Below, one piece after another: positions 22,608-57,615 of a DNA stretch of 64,000 nt. Location of the stretch: NCBI RefSeq assembly GCF_964340395.1, contig NC_135562.1:16937485-17001484 (forward strand), written 5' to 3'. The translations under genes and the position numbers were made by a program. Within the stretch, counting starts at the first letter, position 1, and every line of letters begins with the position of its first letter. The notes beneath the pieces were generated by a model. It was not told the DNA's origin. It did not search any database and saw only the letters and a program-made list of their open reading frames with translations. Source of the DNA: Glandiceps talaboti. Its lineage: Eukaryota; Hemichordata; Enteropneusta; Spengelidae.

Positions 22608-23284
22608 ACTGACCACCTAAATGTGTAACTTTTGATAACATTCGTCAATACAATCAAACATTCTATTGATTTACATGTAATTTTTTTGTATAAAGTGCGA
22701 CGAGTGTCGTGAACAAACACAGATAGACTGTTTCAAAGATCTACCGGTGATTATGTTGTTTCTATCAAGGACATCATCCACAAAAACGACAATTGAAATT
22801 CCACAGACGTGTTCACCAAAACAGAAGATTTGGTCATTGGTTTACGTGTATGTGTCTAACCACAAACAACGAGTCTGTTATGATGTTCAAGTGTGACCAT
22901 TTAAAATTCGTGATAGAAAACAACAGATAACTCCGTGTACGTACTATATCAGCATGGCCTTCTCTAAGATAGACCTACAGATTATTAGCCACTGTGGGAG
23001 AGGTCTAATCTCCCTTTCCCTAGCTTTAGGGCAGACCGATAAACCCGGACCGATGACGTCATTTGTCTATATCTAAGGGAAATAAAAATGTAACTGTTTA
23101 TTTTATGTTTATGACTATTATCGCTATCCTAGTTAGTATAGTATAGTATAGTATATTTTATTTGCCATGAAATAATGTAAGACGTACATTATCTAGAGTA
23201 AAAAAAACTACAGAAACAACAAGAACAGTGATAATAGATGATCACAAACATAAATAAAACACTAAACTAAATACAAAGATAATA
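22608..23284. other. Intergenic stretch after SDR copy 4
   Basis: No gene, strong repeat or RNA gene was recognised. It contains short AT-rich tracts and 'tatagtatagtatag' near 23140. Confidence 0.45.
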
Positions 23285-23470
23285 ATGGATTATGGTTAGG
23301 CGAAGCCCCTAGCCTAACACGTCAACAAAAGGTTAGCCCTATGTGATCGATGAGGGCGCACAGTACAGAGATACTGGGATACTAGTATACGAGTACAATT
23401 ATGCAGTAGATACATACAAAACAACCCAAGTTTTAGCTATTTATGCGAAGCTTCGAGGACTGTGAGAGAG
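23285..23470. mobile_element. MITE-like family B, inverted copy
   Basis: Reverse-complement similarity to the elements at 12918-13050 and 30812-31056 is seen through 'ctatgtgatcgatgagggcgcacag' and 'atacatacaaaacaaccc', ending at 'gcgaagcttcgag'. A tRNA-derived SINE body follows directly. Confidence 0.6.
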
Positions 23471-23652
23471 TCTAGGTTCGAACCCGCCAGTCGGCTGGGT
23501 TTGGTTAAATTTACCACGCTGTAAATAAGAAGAGTGTCGTTCAGTTTGACTCTACCGAACAACGAAGGTTTTCCCCGGGTACTCCGGTTTCCTCCTGCAT
23601 TAACACTGAACTTTCCTCCTGTTATTGGGCAATGCCTGTTGGATGGTTAATA

Positions 23653-23703
<51 letters not shown>

Positions 23704-23706
23704 AAA
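23460..23706 (+). repeat. tRNA-derived SINE with (AATC)n tail
   Basis: A polymerase III B-box, GGTTCGAACCC, lies at 23475-23485. It is followed by 'tttggttaaatttaccac.ctgta', 'agaagagtgtcgttcagtttgac' and 'cccgggtactccggtttcctcc', a core shared with the SINE at 50408. A 3' tail of about 13 AATC units follows 'ggatggttaataaatc'. The 5' tRNA half is poor, so this copy may be truncated or fused to the neighbouring element. The 'ctccggtttcc' core recalls V-type SINE cores; that is inference. Confidence 0.72.
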
Positions 23707-23709
23707 TAT

Positions 23710-24778
23710 GGGTGAAATAGTACAGTTTCTAACCGCGATTGAATAATATTCAACTACTGGGGGCGCCACAATAATCCAACCTCGTATGCAGGTGTAGCCA
23801 TTGCCATGGCGCCATGCCACCAAGATTATCGTCATTATGACTTTACTATTAGTTATTGTATACGCCAAGACTTTGCATAATCTTTAAATCGTGATTTCCA
23901 TGCTTTTGATGAAACAATATCAAGTTTTTAACTATGATTCAGCCGCGGTTGAATCAGTGTCGATTGTGCCCGCAACCAATGGCTCCTTTAACTGAAGAGT
24001 GTCACGTGACTTTTAGAAATAAACTGATATGTTTGAACATCTCAGTTTGTGGATAGTTTTCTTTTATCATCTTTAATTATTTTGGGTTTTAATGTTGAAC
24101 TTGAACAGGAGCACGTGACTATAGTGACCTCGTAATGATTTGGTGGTGACGCTGCTCTTAGTCTTAGCAAACCCGGGGAATACGCCCCCCCCCCCCATGA
24201 TGTAGTATTGTAATCCCTTTTACTTATTTATTTATTCCCTTCCCTGATAGAAAGTAGCCCCCGGAATTGTCGGGAGAAGTTCGCCCTCTAAAGCTTCATG
24301 CATTTGTACGCCGCCGATAAGGACAAAGAGGCTTGCTCAATCAAAAAAGGGAGGGGGTGCTCCCAATCAAAGGGAGACGTGCTCTCACCAAAAAAGGTGG
24401 TTTTCATCAAAACGAGACATACACTCATGATCACCAAAGGATGGCTCCCATAAAAAAGACGTGCTCTCACTAGGTGGTCATATTAAACATGGGGGGGGGG
24501 GGTTATGAAAAACTATCAAATTTCACGATAGACTTGCTTGACACTTCACATGTACATGGGTCGAGTGATATATACCTAAAAAAATTAGTGGCACACGACC
24601 CTAGTTACAACCCTTATCACTCAAGTAAAGCATTTCCCTTTTTGTCACAATAGTTTGAGGTATTATATTACTGCAAGACTCGTGTCTGTCCTTTCTAAAC
24701 TTGCCACAAGTAGATAGAGTTTGCAAAGATTAAGACAGGCAAACTTGGAGGTTGATAAGTTGTAAGGGAACCACCCTT
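23710..24778. other. Intergenic stretch before foldback copy 2
   Basis: No gene was found. At 24153-24167 the string 'tgctcttagtcttag' equals a stretch near the 3' end of SDR exon 2, a possible scrap of another duplicate. Poly-C and poly-G runs occur at about 24186 and 24491. Confidence 0.4.
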
Positions 24779-24797
24779 TACGGTGGACGAGGGGGGC

Positions 24798-25015
24798 ATT
24801 TCCGCGCTCTCAATGACTGGGCGTTCAAAGCAATTTCCGCGCTCTCAATGATAGAGTTCAAAGCAATTTCACCGCTCTCAATGACTGGGCGTTCAAAGCA
24901 ATTTCCGCGCTCTCAATGACTGGGCGTTCAAAGCAATTTCCGCGCTCTCAATGACCGAGTTCAAAGCAATTTCAGCTCTCTCAATGATAAGAGTTTCAAA
25001 GCAATTTCCGCGATG
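24798..25015 (+). repeat. ~35-bp tandem array, left arm of foldback 2
   Basis: About six to seven units of 'gcgctctcaatgactgggcgttcaaagcaatttcc' are present, clearly fewer than the roughly 12 in the right arm of the same element. Confidence 0.85.
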
Positions 25016-25194
25016 TCAGACATTTCCGAAACAGAAATGATTTCTCTGACAGAAGCGATTTCCCAGACGTACAGAAGTGGAATCCCCACAAGTCACGTGT
25101 TAGTGACGTGTCATGACCCGGATGTACATGTAACTGGTAAAAATTGTTGACACATGTGACAGTGCACGTGTGTACACATTGTCATTGATAACTA

Positions 25195-26035
25195 CAGTAA
25201 CAGGTATTGTCAAAGATAACTATAGTAACAGGTATTGTCAGAGATAACTATAGTAACAGGTATTGCATCCATGGCCAGAAGTCATATATTTTGCAGGAAA
25301 TACATTTTTTTACATTTAACTCATGCACGTTTTACATTTTTTAAACAGAAGTTAGAAATCATTTTTTACATTCTTTGACTGCACGAAATACATTCTAAGA
25401 TCGGACGGACGGTCGCCAGGGAGCTTGTAATAAATGCATTTAATACATTCTAGATTTGCACGAAATACATTCTATAACCCGGCGATGGTCCGGGTATGGT
25501 AACTTGCATTTAATACATTTAATACATTCTATAGGTGCGCGAATATATTCTATTTCTCGGCGATGGTCTGGGTAGCTTGCATTTAATACATTCTAGAGGT
25601 GCACGAAATACATTCTAGTATCGGGAGGCGGTACGGCACCTTGCATTTATACATTTAATACGTACATTCTAGTATCGGGAGACGGTACGGGACCTGGCAT
25701 TTAATACATTTAATACATTCTAGAGTTGCACGAAATGCATTCTATTATTGGGAGATTTAATGCCGTAACAGTAACAGGCATTGTCCGGGATAACTATAGT
25801 ACCAGGTAGTGTCAGAGATAGCTATAGTAACAGATATTATATTGTCAGAGATAACTATAGTAACAGGTATTGTCAGAGATTACTACTGTAACAGTAACAG
25901 GTATTGTCAGAGATTACTACTGTAACAGTAACAGGCATTGTCCGGGATAACTATAGTACCAGGTAGTGTCAGAGATAGCTATAGTAACAGATATTATCAG
26001 AGATAACTATAGTAACAGGTATTGTCAGAGATAGT
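25195..26035. repeat. Repeat field 'ataactatagtaacaggtattgtcagag'
   Basis: Units of about 28 bp with this core occur at 25195-25265 and about 25770-26035. Between them, repeats of 'taatacattctaga.gtgcacgaaatacattct' alternate with 'cgggag.cggtacgg'. This is the expanded counterpart of 7040-7430 in copy 1. Confidence 0.7.
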
Positions 26036-26243
26036 TGTTGCGGAAAGCTTGTGGGTGTCACGCCCCGGGTGCATGTATTTGGCTCGTCTCAGTACCTTAC
26101 TGGAAAAAGTCGGATTTTTCTCTGTATTTCAGGTCTAGATATCCCGTGTTTTATTCGAAACACACTTTTAATATGCCAGTCAGTTGCTGAGGGGTGGAGT
26201 CTTGGTCACATGTTCAGGTAGCTATAGCAACACTTTTCTTCCA

Positions 26244-26414
<171 letters not shown>

Positions 26415-29400
26415 GTTAAAACCCACTTCTTCCTTTAGGGAAACGTTTTCTTGTATGCTTCCGTGAGGTTGAGGCGTTTATTTTCACGAGTTGGTCGTGA
26501 TATTTCAGGTTTCTTGGGTTGTGCCGTAGTCTAGAGACGCTGGCATTGGCGAATGTGTCTGTACTCAAGTTTATATAGTGTATGTTCTGCCCTACACAAG
26601 GTCAATCGAACAGCTTGGTGTGACGGAGCGGGTTTTTCACGCTTATCGAAGGCTTGCTAACGCTACCACTTATTAGCTTTCGTAGGCAATCTATTCTAGT
26701 GATTTATTAGGTGTTAAATATCAGAGTTTTTCGTGTACTTTCCACGAGTTCGTCACATTATTTTTTTCTCTTTAATATAATAATGACGGTTCTAGGGCAA
26801 CCCCCCCCCCGAAAAAAATGCCCCCGGAGAAGGCCTCAGGTGGAATAATTACATACTAGGGCAGGTTCGAAAGTGGTCCTGTTTATGAGTTAATAACTGT
26901 TTATTTAGAAATCAAATCCCATGTTTATCGCACTTCGTTTTTTTTTTAATTTCATTTCGTTATCAATATTTCAGTCTTTGTCAGCATGTTTGAAATGTAT
27001 TTGTAGGCGTGATTGGGGCATTTGTCCTACGGGTTGTTTGTCTGGGGGCGTAGTGTCCTGTTACCAATAATCACAACATCATAGTCCTTTCATCTTACAC
27101 AAATATCAATTTCTTGATAACTTTCATATATACTGACTGCAACCAATGTTGGAATAGTTGTTTCAACATTCTGATGAAGTCTATCCTCGATACTCTGTCT
27201 GCATACTGACTAGGTGCGTGACTAACGACGTCCAAGTGAAATCCTAATCTATCCAGATATGATGTCATTCGTTTCTGACGTAATTTCAAACCATGATTAC
27301 GTGTTTAAGAAATCAACATTTGAAATTACATGTGAATTTGGAACTTAGTGTTTCAGGTGTTGATATCGAAATTCGAACTTTCGTTTTTTGAAACGCAATC
27401 AAAATCAAACCACAAACAACGTTTCACGTTTCAACGTTTTACTGGAAAGTTAGGGACACCTTTTACTCGTACTATCTACAATTTCTATGAAGTTTGCAGG
27501 TTGTTTACTAAAAATGATATCAAAGCGAAGATCAAAGGAAAGCAAAGACAACAAGTAACAAATACCGTTGGAATATGAAAATATCCTTTTGGACGTCCTA
27601 AATGTACAAATAAATTGTAAATTTGTGATCAATGTTTGGGGTGGGACCTCGTTGCTGGCGCATATTGCATGACTAACTGACACCAGCCATCCATCCCATA
27701 CAGTGACGGTTGTTTGTACATTACACAAGAATTGTTTTAGGTAGTTAGTTATCGTCGGCATTATTTTTTCAATCAAATGTATTTATTGTGATGTCATACC
27801 GACGATGTTATATAGTTTAAATATATTTGTGTTGTGACCTAGACGGGGATGGGGAGGGGCCGGCTGCGCAATTAGACTGTGTAAAATAAAATAAGGTGTT
27901 TCTGCTGAGACTTCCAAATCTAAACGGTAAACCCAAACTCTACACATTCCACACAGTACACCCAAAAACTTACAGAGTTCGAGACCCTCTATGTAATACT
28001 TGAGACGGCACTTCGCACAAAACCCCACCCCTTTCCAGCACATTTTGGGTGAATCGACGTAACATAGTCATTACTATACGTTTGTGTTAAACCTCAGACC
28101 ACTATGAACACAAGGTTGCCGAGCTTGGAACACAGCATGGCAATAGACTTGGCACAGTTTAGCGAAAGATCAAATTAATAAGCTTAACGTCGTACATTCT
28201 TTACCCACGCATGCGTGTCATTTTTTCCTTTTTTTAAAAACACTGACAGATCTAGCTAGATGCAGATTATTGTTCGCTAAAACTTGAGGAGTGACTTTGA
28301 TTTAATGATTCCTGATAGGTTGATATCTATATTTGTACATGTCAGTCAAACTAGTTACGCCTACCTTGAGTGTAAAGTCTATTACAATACGTTCACCCAT
28401 TGGTTGAAACTAAGTCATTCTCAATCTCATTAGTATTCAGTTTTTATCCTAACTCGCACACACCTGTGTGTAGTGTTAGACTTGATAAGGCTGAGTAGAT
28501 GAAGATGGTGATGCGAATTCGCATCGACGGGGAGGTTTTCGAATTGAAAATGACACTAGTGTGTCGCCGGGAAAAAATGTCAACACGACATCCACTGCTG
28601 GTTGAAGAATATACATAACGGTTTAAATCAGACAGGTCGTGTGGCAGGGGGACGCTATTTCACAAGCACAGAACTTTTAAAACTTATAAAAATATTATTA
28701 AACCAGTATTCTGACATGATAGTTTATTATACCCGATGTGTGACTACCTCGTACTCAAAGTGGGGATATCGATTTGTTGTGCCACGTCATGCCCGATGAT
28801 CGACTGGATATTAACGAAGACGTCCGGTTCGCTTCCCTGCGATGTCTCTTTGATTCGAGCCTAGTGGCACAAATGTTACAATAATGTAACGATAAAAAGT
28901 GACCTCTAAACAACTGAGAAAAGTGAAACATGGTTCATGTTTTGATTTTTGATGAGTCTCAAAAAACGAATGTTCAAAAATCGATATCAACATCCAAAAA
29001 TCAACTTCGAAATTACTTGTATTTCTAAATGTCGATTGCTTAAAAACGTATTCATGGTTTGAAAACGAACCATATCATCTCTGCATGGATAGATAGGATT
29101 TTACTTGGACGTCGTTAGTCACGCACCCGACTATCTTTCAATCTCAAACTATTGGTAGTCTCAGATTGATACATCATAAATACATTTGCGAAGTGTCTGG
29201 GCTACATAATTTTAATCATTCAAGGACATAAAATAGACATTACATATAGTGGACATAAATGAGTTACAAATTACTGTCATGTTCTGCAACATTTTCTGCT
29301 GAAGACATTTTTATTGTTCATGAACATCAACTGGCATTTGTAAAGTGATTTTCTCCCTCAAGCATACTAAGCGCATTGTTACAATACCTGTTACTGTAGT

Positions 29401-29574
29401 TATCAATGACAATGTGTACACACGTGCACCGTCACATGTGTACACCAGTTACATGTACCAGTTACATGAACATCCGGTCATGACACGTCACTAACACGTG
29501 ACTTGTGGGGATTCCACTTCTGTATGTCTGGGAAATCGCTTCTGTCAGAGAAATCGTTTCTGTTTCGGAAATGT

Positions 29575-29975
29575 CTGACATCGCGGAAATTGCTTTGAAA
29601 CTCTTATCATTGAGAGAGCTGAAATTGCTTTGAACTCGGTCATTGAGAGTGCGGAAATTGCTTTGAACGCCCAGTCATTGAGAGCGCGGAAATTGCTTTG
29701 AACGCCCAGTCATTGAGAGCGCGGAAATTGCTTTGAACGCCCAGTCATTGAGAGCGGTGAAATTGCTTTGAACTCCATCATTGAGAGCGCGGAAATTGCT
29801 TTGAACGCCCAGTCATTGAGAGCGCGGAAATTGCTTTGAACGCCCAGTCATTGAGAGCGCGGAAATTGCTTTGAACCGTGAACGCCCAGTCATTGAGAGC
29901 GGTGAAATTGCTTTGAACTCTATCATTGACAGTGTGGAAATTGCTTTGAACGCCCAGTCATTGAGAGCACGGAAA
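29575..29975 (-). repeat. ~35-bp tandem array, right arm of foldback 2
   Basis: About 12 units of 'cattgagagcgcggaaattgctttgaacgcccagt' are present, with one interrupted by an 8-bp duplication ('gaaccgtgaacgccc' near 29873). Confidence 0.85.
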
Positions 29976-29995
29976 TGTCCCCCTCGTCCACCGTA

Positions 29996-30811
29996 CCGGA
30001 CAGCCTCGTTATGGGATGAACTTTGACCTTCTCTCTATGATGTGTAGATTCGTGATTCTACCAGTGAAGCATCTTCCGACCTCAAGGGGGCAGGTTTCGA
30101 TATAAATTCTTCAAACAATTTAACAAGTGAAGGTGCCAGTGGAGGTAGTATTTTGTATTTCATTATAAATATTTATAACATTGAATTTATTTTAGTGATT
30201 TTTTTGGGGAAATTTGTGTTGAAGTGATAGGTGAAATATTAGGGTAATAACGTTAAGCTAATAACTTAGATCCACTGTGGTATTCATACATAATGTTATA
30301 GTGACCTGGTCCTGAAGCGTGTTTGATCAACTGATGAGGGCGCTCTCGTGATTTTAGAATTACGAATCCTCGAAATTCCTTTTCTCGGCCCCTGAAGGAT
30401 CTAAAATTGACATGGTATGAACCGAATAGCAGAGTGGTGAAATGTGCAAAGGTTCATAAATACCGATGTTATTATTATTTTTTTGTACAATATGGCTAAC
30501 GTTAGAAATGTAGTTTTGGGAGAAGTGGTGACTACAGAGTGAATGTTGCCTTCTTGATGACCTTTTGTGAGATTTTGTATTTTGTACATTAGAAAATCAC
30601 ACAATTCAGGAATATTACAACACAGAAATATGAAATGGAAAAATAGAAATCACATGCACCAATGGGGAATATAAGGGAGCGGGAAGAATTTACGACAGAC
30701 TAACTGAGTAGAAAATTAGGGGTGGGTGCTGACCTCATTTTGTTTCATCACATTAATTGGCTTTCGATTGTTCAACAATTTACAGGTGAAAACTTGCCTT
30801 TATTAGACCCT
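29996..30811. other. Intergenic stretch after foldback copy 2
   Basis: No supported gene or repeat. AT-rich, single-copy by eye within this window. Confidence 0.45.
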
Positions 30812-31056
30812 CTAACTGTCTCGGAGCTTCGCATTGCTAAAAGGGGTTGTTTTGTATGTACCCATGCGATATCACCTGCATAGTTGTACTCGAATATCCT
30901 CGCACTGTGCGCCCTCATCGACCACATAGGAATAACCATTGGTTGCATTCGCGATCGTTGACGTGTTACTGCGATGCTCTCTGGGTTTAACCCATAACCC
31001 TACTATATGTACAAATCAACCCTTTTAGCGATGCAAAGCTCCGAAGACTGCATGTG
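30812..31056. mobile_element. Palindromic MITE, family B full copy
   Basis: The ends 'tcggagcttcgcattgctaaaaggggttg' and 'caacccttttagcgatgcaaagctccga' pair. The unit is about 245 bp. Related pieces lie at 12918-13050 and, inverted, at 23285-23470. Non-coding. Confidence 0.78.
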
Positions 31057-31561
31057 AGAAAGTCCACGTCTTGTACATGTTTTACAAAATCTTCTGAGAG
31101 ATCATCATTTCAATATTCTCCAGTCATTAGTATACACGTAGTCTCGTTCCTATGTACGGTATCGTATACCACGTTGGCATCCAGACCAGTATACACGTTG
31201 CCGCATTGGAGTTAATATTGCCAGTTGGATGTTAATCTATTTACCCAACGTTACATCACCATGTATATATGCCAACAGATAGATCACTGGTTATTTCTGT
31301 ACTGGGTCCTTGATTTACAGTTGACAAGCCATGGCAGTGTTCGTAACTGGCTGGCGTTTTATATAATTAACCACCAATCATGGATGTGGCGGGGTTGAAT
31401 AGGGTGCTGACTTTTCGTTGGAGGTGAAAGAAAGTGTTTTATATTGCGCCCCATTAGCAAGGACATTTATTTTGAGACAGTTGATCGAGGCTAGGTGATA
31501 TATCTGAATGATATAAGCCACAATAAGATGACACTCTGTGCCCAGATTAGGTTCGTTGTGT

Positions 31562-31795
31562 ACATACAATCACAGGGGCACGTATTATTGCTTAGATTGC
31601 CGTTTCTTTGGTTAGATTGCCGAAAATATCGTACGAATCCGGCTGCTCAGTGACAAATGTATCAGTCTCTATACTATTACTAGTAGAAATATTCCTCCTT
31701 ACAGGTAGGAATAGATCGTCACAAGGTTGTTATATTTAGTCTGTAGACCTGGAAAACAACAATCTAAGAAATATATCACCCCTATGCATACACTC
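31562..31795. mobile_element. MITE family A copy 3
   Basis: The terminal 'cacaggggcacgtattattgcttagattgc' and the right-hand 'tatttagtctgtagacctggaaaacaacaatctaagaaatat' match the family A copy at 15241. The arms are more diverged here and the left arm has a local duplication ('gattgccg'). Confidence 0.7.
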
Positions 31796-32264
31796 GGGAC
31801 ACAAGTACTGCATGCATTGATTAAAGCGATATTAAAACGATATGCTTAGCACTACTGATCAATGTACTGGCGAACCCGTACCGCTGATTTATCCTCGGTT
31901 TGTTAGCATATGTCGGTAGTCTGGCAGATTTGTATGTCTTTGCGATTATGTCACAAAAACAACTTATAACGGCAAAACTTTCAGTCTAGCCTGCCGGCCA
32001 ATCAATACGTACGTATACGTTGAACACTTTCTGTCTAGTTTGTCGGCCATTCAAAACGTATATTTATATAAAATATTTCAGTCTAGTGTGCTTAAGCTTG
32101 TCAATCAATACGTCGTATGTTTGAAATCAAAACCGTGAGTTGTGTCCCATAAGCTCTTAATATGTTGGGTTTGTTTTTTTTGTTTTTTTGTTTTTTAATA
32201 CAGTTTTTATGTTTGAATTGAAGTCACAGTCAGTGCCAATATTTAGACTGTAAGAAACGTCGTG

Positions 32265-32850
32265 ACGTTTCGTCCTCACCGGCCTCCTCTCTGTTAGGGG
32301 TTGGCCGATGTGTGAGGGCGCCCGTCACGGCGTACTTTACAGACGATGCCAATATTGTGATTCAGGGTTAACATTCTTATCGACAACCATGCATTATATG
32401 ATTGAGCTTCTCTAAAGGTTACGTAACTATTAATTTCGCACATATCCGGGTTAACTGGAAAAAAATCCTTGGAAAAATAGTGGATTTGTTAGAATTTGAA
32501 TCAGATTCTGAGTAACAGCAGCTCACTGAGGATTCTATTTCAAGATTATCAATTTAGCTATTGATAACAAAGTAGACCGGACTATATGTCGTACGCTTGT
32601 CGCTTCGCCCTCACCGGCCTCCTCTCTCCGCTCTGAGAGGTGTTTACCGATGTGTGAGGGCACCCTGTCACATAGTCTTGCTGCTAGACGTTCGGGCTTT
32701 CTTCCGATACGATATAAAGCGAACTTAGTTTGCAGTGGGGGCTTGCCCGAATGTTCCATCCTCGATAGCGATGTACGGTCGGGTGTCGTACTGTATCGGA
32801 AGAACATCTGAGGTCTAGCAGATAGACTACCTGTCACGGCGTACCTTACA
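32265..32850. repeat. Cluster of hairpin repeats 'gccctcaccgg...ccgatgtgtgagggc'
   Basis: Two related hairpins, 'cctcaccggcctcctctctg...gatgtgtgagggc' at about 32274-32315 and about 32607-32665, are each followed by 'gtcac'. The phrase 'gtcacggcgtacyttacaga' occurs at about 32325 and 32832. A further inverted pair ('ctagacgttcgggctttcttccgatac' versus 'gtatcggaagaacatctgaggtctag') lies at about 32690-32825. The segment looks like a compound foldback repeat just upstream of the ENPP start exon. Confidence 0.55.
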
Positions 32851-33289
32851 GAGTATTATCAAAACTGCCCTCCTCAACATCAAACATATCATGCTTGCTT
32901 AGAATCCACGGTCGTCTGCAGATTTAACTGCTCTGGCCATTCACATACCTCCGTCACTGAATTCTAGGCGAACAGGCTGCATTTACAAATGCTTCTCACA
33001 GAAAATGTAAACTCAAAATTTACAAAAAGAAACGAAATTACATTATTCATTTATATATTTGTAATCACCAATCTCCTTAAACATAACACGGCATTTTTAT
33101 TGCACGTGTGCTTCGGTGTCATTGGCATATTTGTATCGTATCTTAATGCTATCAGTTAAGTCTGCCTGACTTCTTTCAAGTCACGTTGGCCGGTGTAGTT
33201 TGCCGTCCCCTATCATTTCTACATTGACGGCAAAGTTGTCTGGAACTTCACAACTGTCATCAACTACTGTGGGGTTGTACTAATCAATA

Positions 33290-55863
<22,574 letters not shown>

Positions 55864-57615
55864 TAATGGCTGCTTGTGATGCGATAAAATTCACATTTTT
55901 ACTCCCAGTGAAACAATAACAGTAATCGCGGCATTTTTGAAAAAAAACAAATCTTTGTAAGGAGTTCTTGTATTGTGCCCTAGTAGTAGTACGATATCGA
56001 ACCGACTACATACACACAACATACAAAACTGATTTCTAATTTTTTTTCTAATGAAATATTTTTGGTCCATCCATTTACCTGAAATGCATGTTTTCTATCG
56101 CCATTAATACCATTTCGAAAATGAAAGAAAAAAAAGCATCTGTTACGGACATTATATCAGGTATGCATTTACTATGCAAATTACACAGACGGTGTCACTG
56201 TCCACAGTTGTCATGGTGATAGCTGTCACCATGGAAACAGGGCTTAACTTCACATTGTTGTAATTAATATTCAGCACATATACAATTTGATACTGATTAG
56301 ATTCCTTTGAATATAGTCGATTTTAATAATAATGTTTGTGTATAAGACATTTTGAAATTTAAAGTAGTTTTTTTTCTATCGTTGTATCTGTTATTGTCTT
56401 GTTAATCACAACAAAGCTATGGCCTCCTATAAACAAACGGAGTGAACTATGCATATGAAACACTACATTGTGTGTTGATGTACAGACTTATAGCTAAAAT
56501 GATGTGGGCTTGGTGTTTCACTCATACATCATGACATTTAATACACGCCCTCAGACGACACCTTCAAATGCGAAAGAAACAATTACATATTCAAAGTGTC
56601 CATCAATGTAGAAGTAGTCAAGTTTAGATGTTGATTATCAGTTAGAAAATAAACAATTGAAGTCATTAAAATTAAGTCCATGTGTAATGTCTTCATTTTA
56701 GAAGCCTGTTTTTACTGCAGTGTGAAAGAATAGCAATGTATCAATGTTCAATGTGATTAGGCAAACGATCATGCTGTGTTTATTGAGTCTCTGTTTTTGT
56801 TAGTGTAGAGTTGAAATGTAAAAACGTAATGTCTCATGAGTAAATACCAAGCCAACATCATTTTATCTGTATTTTGTTAACACTTGTTGATTGGTCAATC
56901 ACATCGTCAATTAACTTGGTTGATGCTTATAAGTCAGCTAATTAAAAATACCGAACCCTGTAGTTTGTTCTTGTACTTTTAAACGACATTTTACTTGTAA
57001 GTTACATATAACAATAGTGTCATAAAGTTGTATAAAAGTGCGATGTGACAATTTTATACGGGATATAAAATGTTTAAACATTGTCAGTAACTTTTATTGT
57101 GGTATATATCTTGCGAGATAAGACTAATGGAGCCTTGACCTAGATTTGGTCCTCGGCCGAACTGGAGGAGCCAACTCTGAGTGATCGAGGTCGATTCATG
57201 TCTCGGCAGACTTGTTTTAAAACGAAGTGATAGAACGATGAAACTTCTGTGAGCAATTTCAAGAAGCTGTATTTCCATATTAATACTGTTAGGTCGTTTT
57301 TTTTCCACTTTCATCAATTTGTAAGAAATAAACTCAAAATACAATTTCCGAAACTTGATGAGTATGTTTATTGTGTTTTCTGTATCACCCCTAAGTGAAT
57401 TTGGTTTGGTCCAATTTGAGGTCTTGTAAGGTGACCTACCATAAATGAACTGTATATGCGTAGAAACGACAAGTAGTATTTATTGGTCAGTAGGTACATG
57501 TAGGTCGAGAGAGGAAAGATTGGTTACACTTCGCCTAATCAGTTCGTACAACCAACGGGTTGGGTTCCTGTCATTTCTTTTGGTGTTGTTAAAATTTGCC
57601 ACTTCATTCATTGCG
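55864..57615. other. 3' flank of ENPP A and intergenic DNA
   Basis: Follows the TAA of ENPP A. AATAAA motifs occur, the best at 56648-56653, about 785 bp after the stop, and could end the transcript. No other gene was found before the start exon of ENPP B, so the two genes are about 1.75 kb apart on the same strand. Confidence 0.55.
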
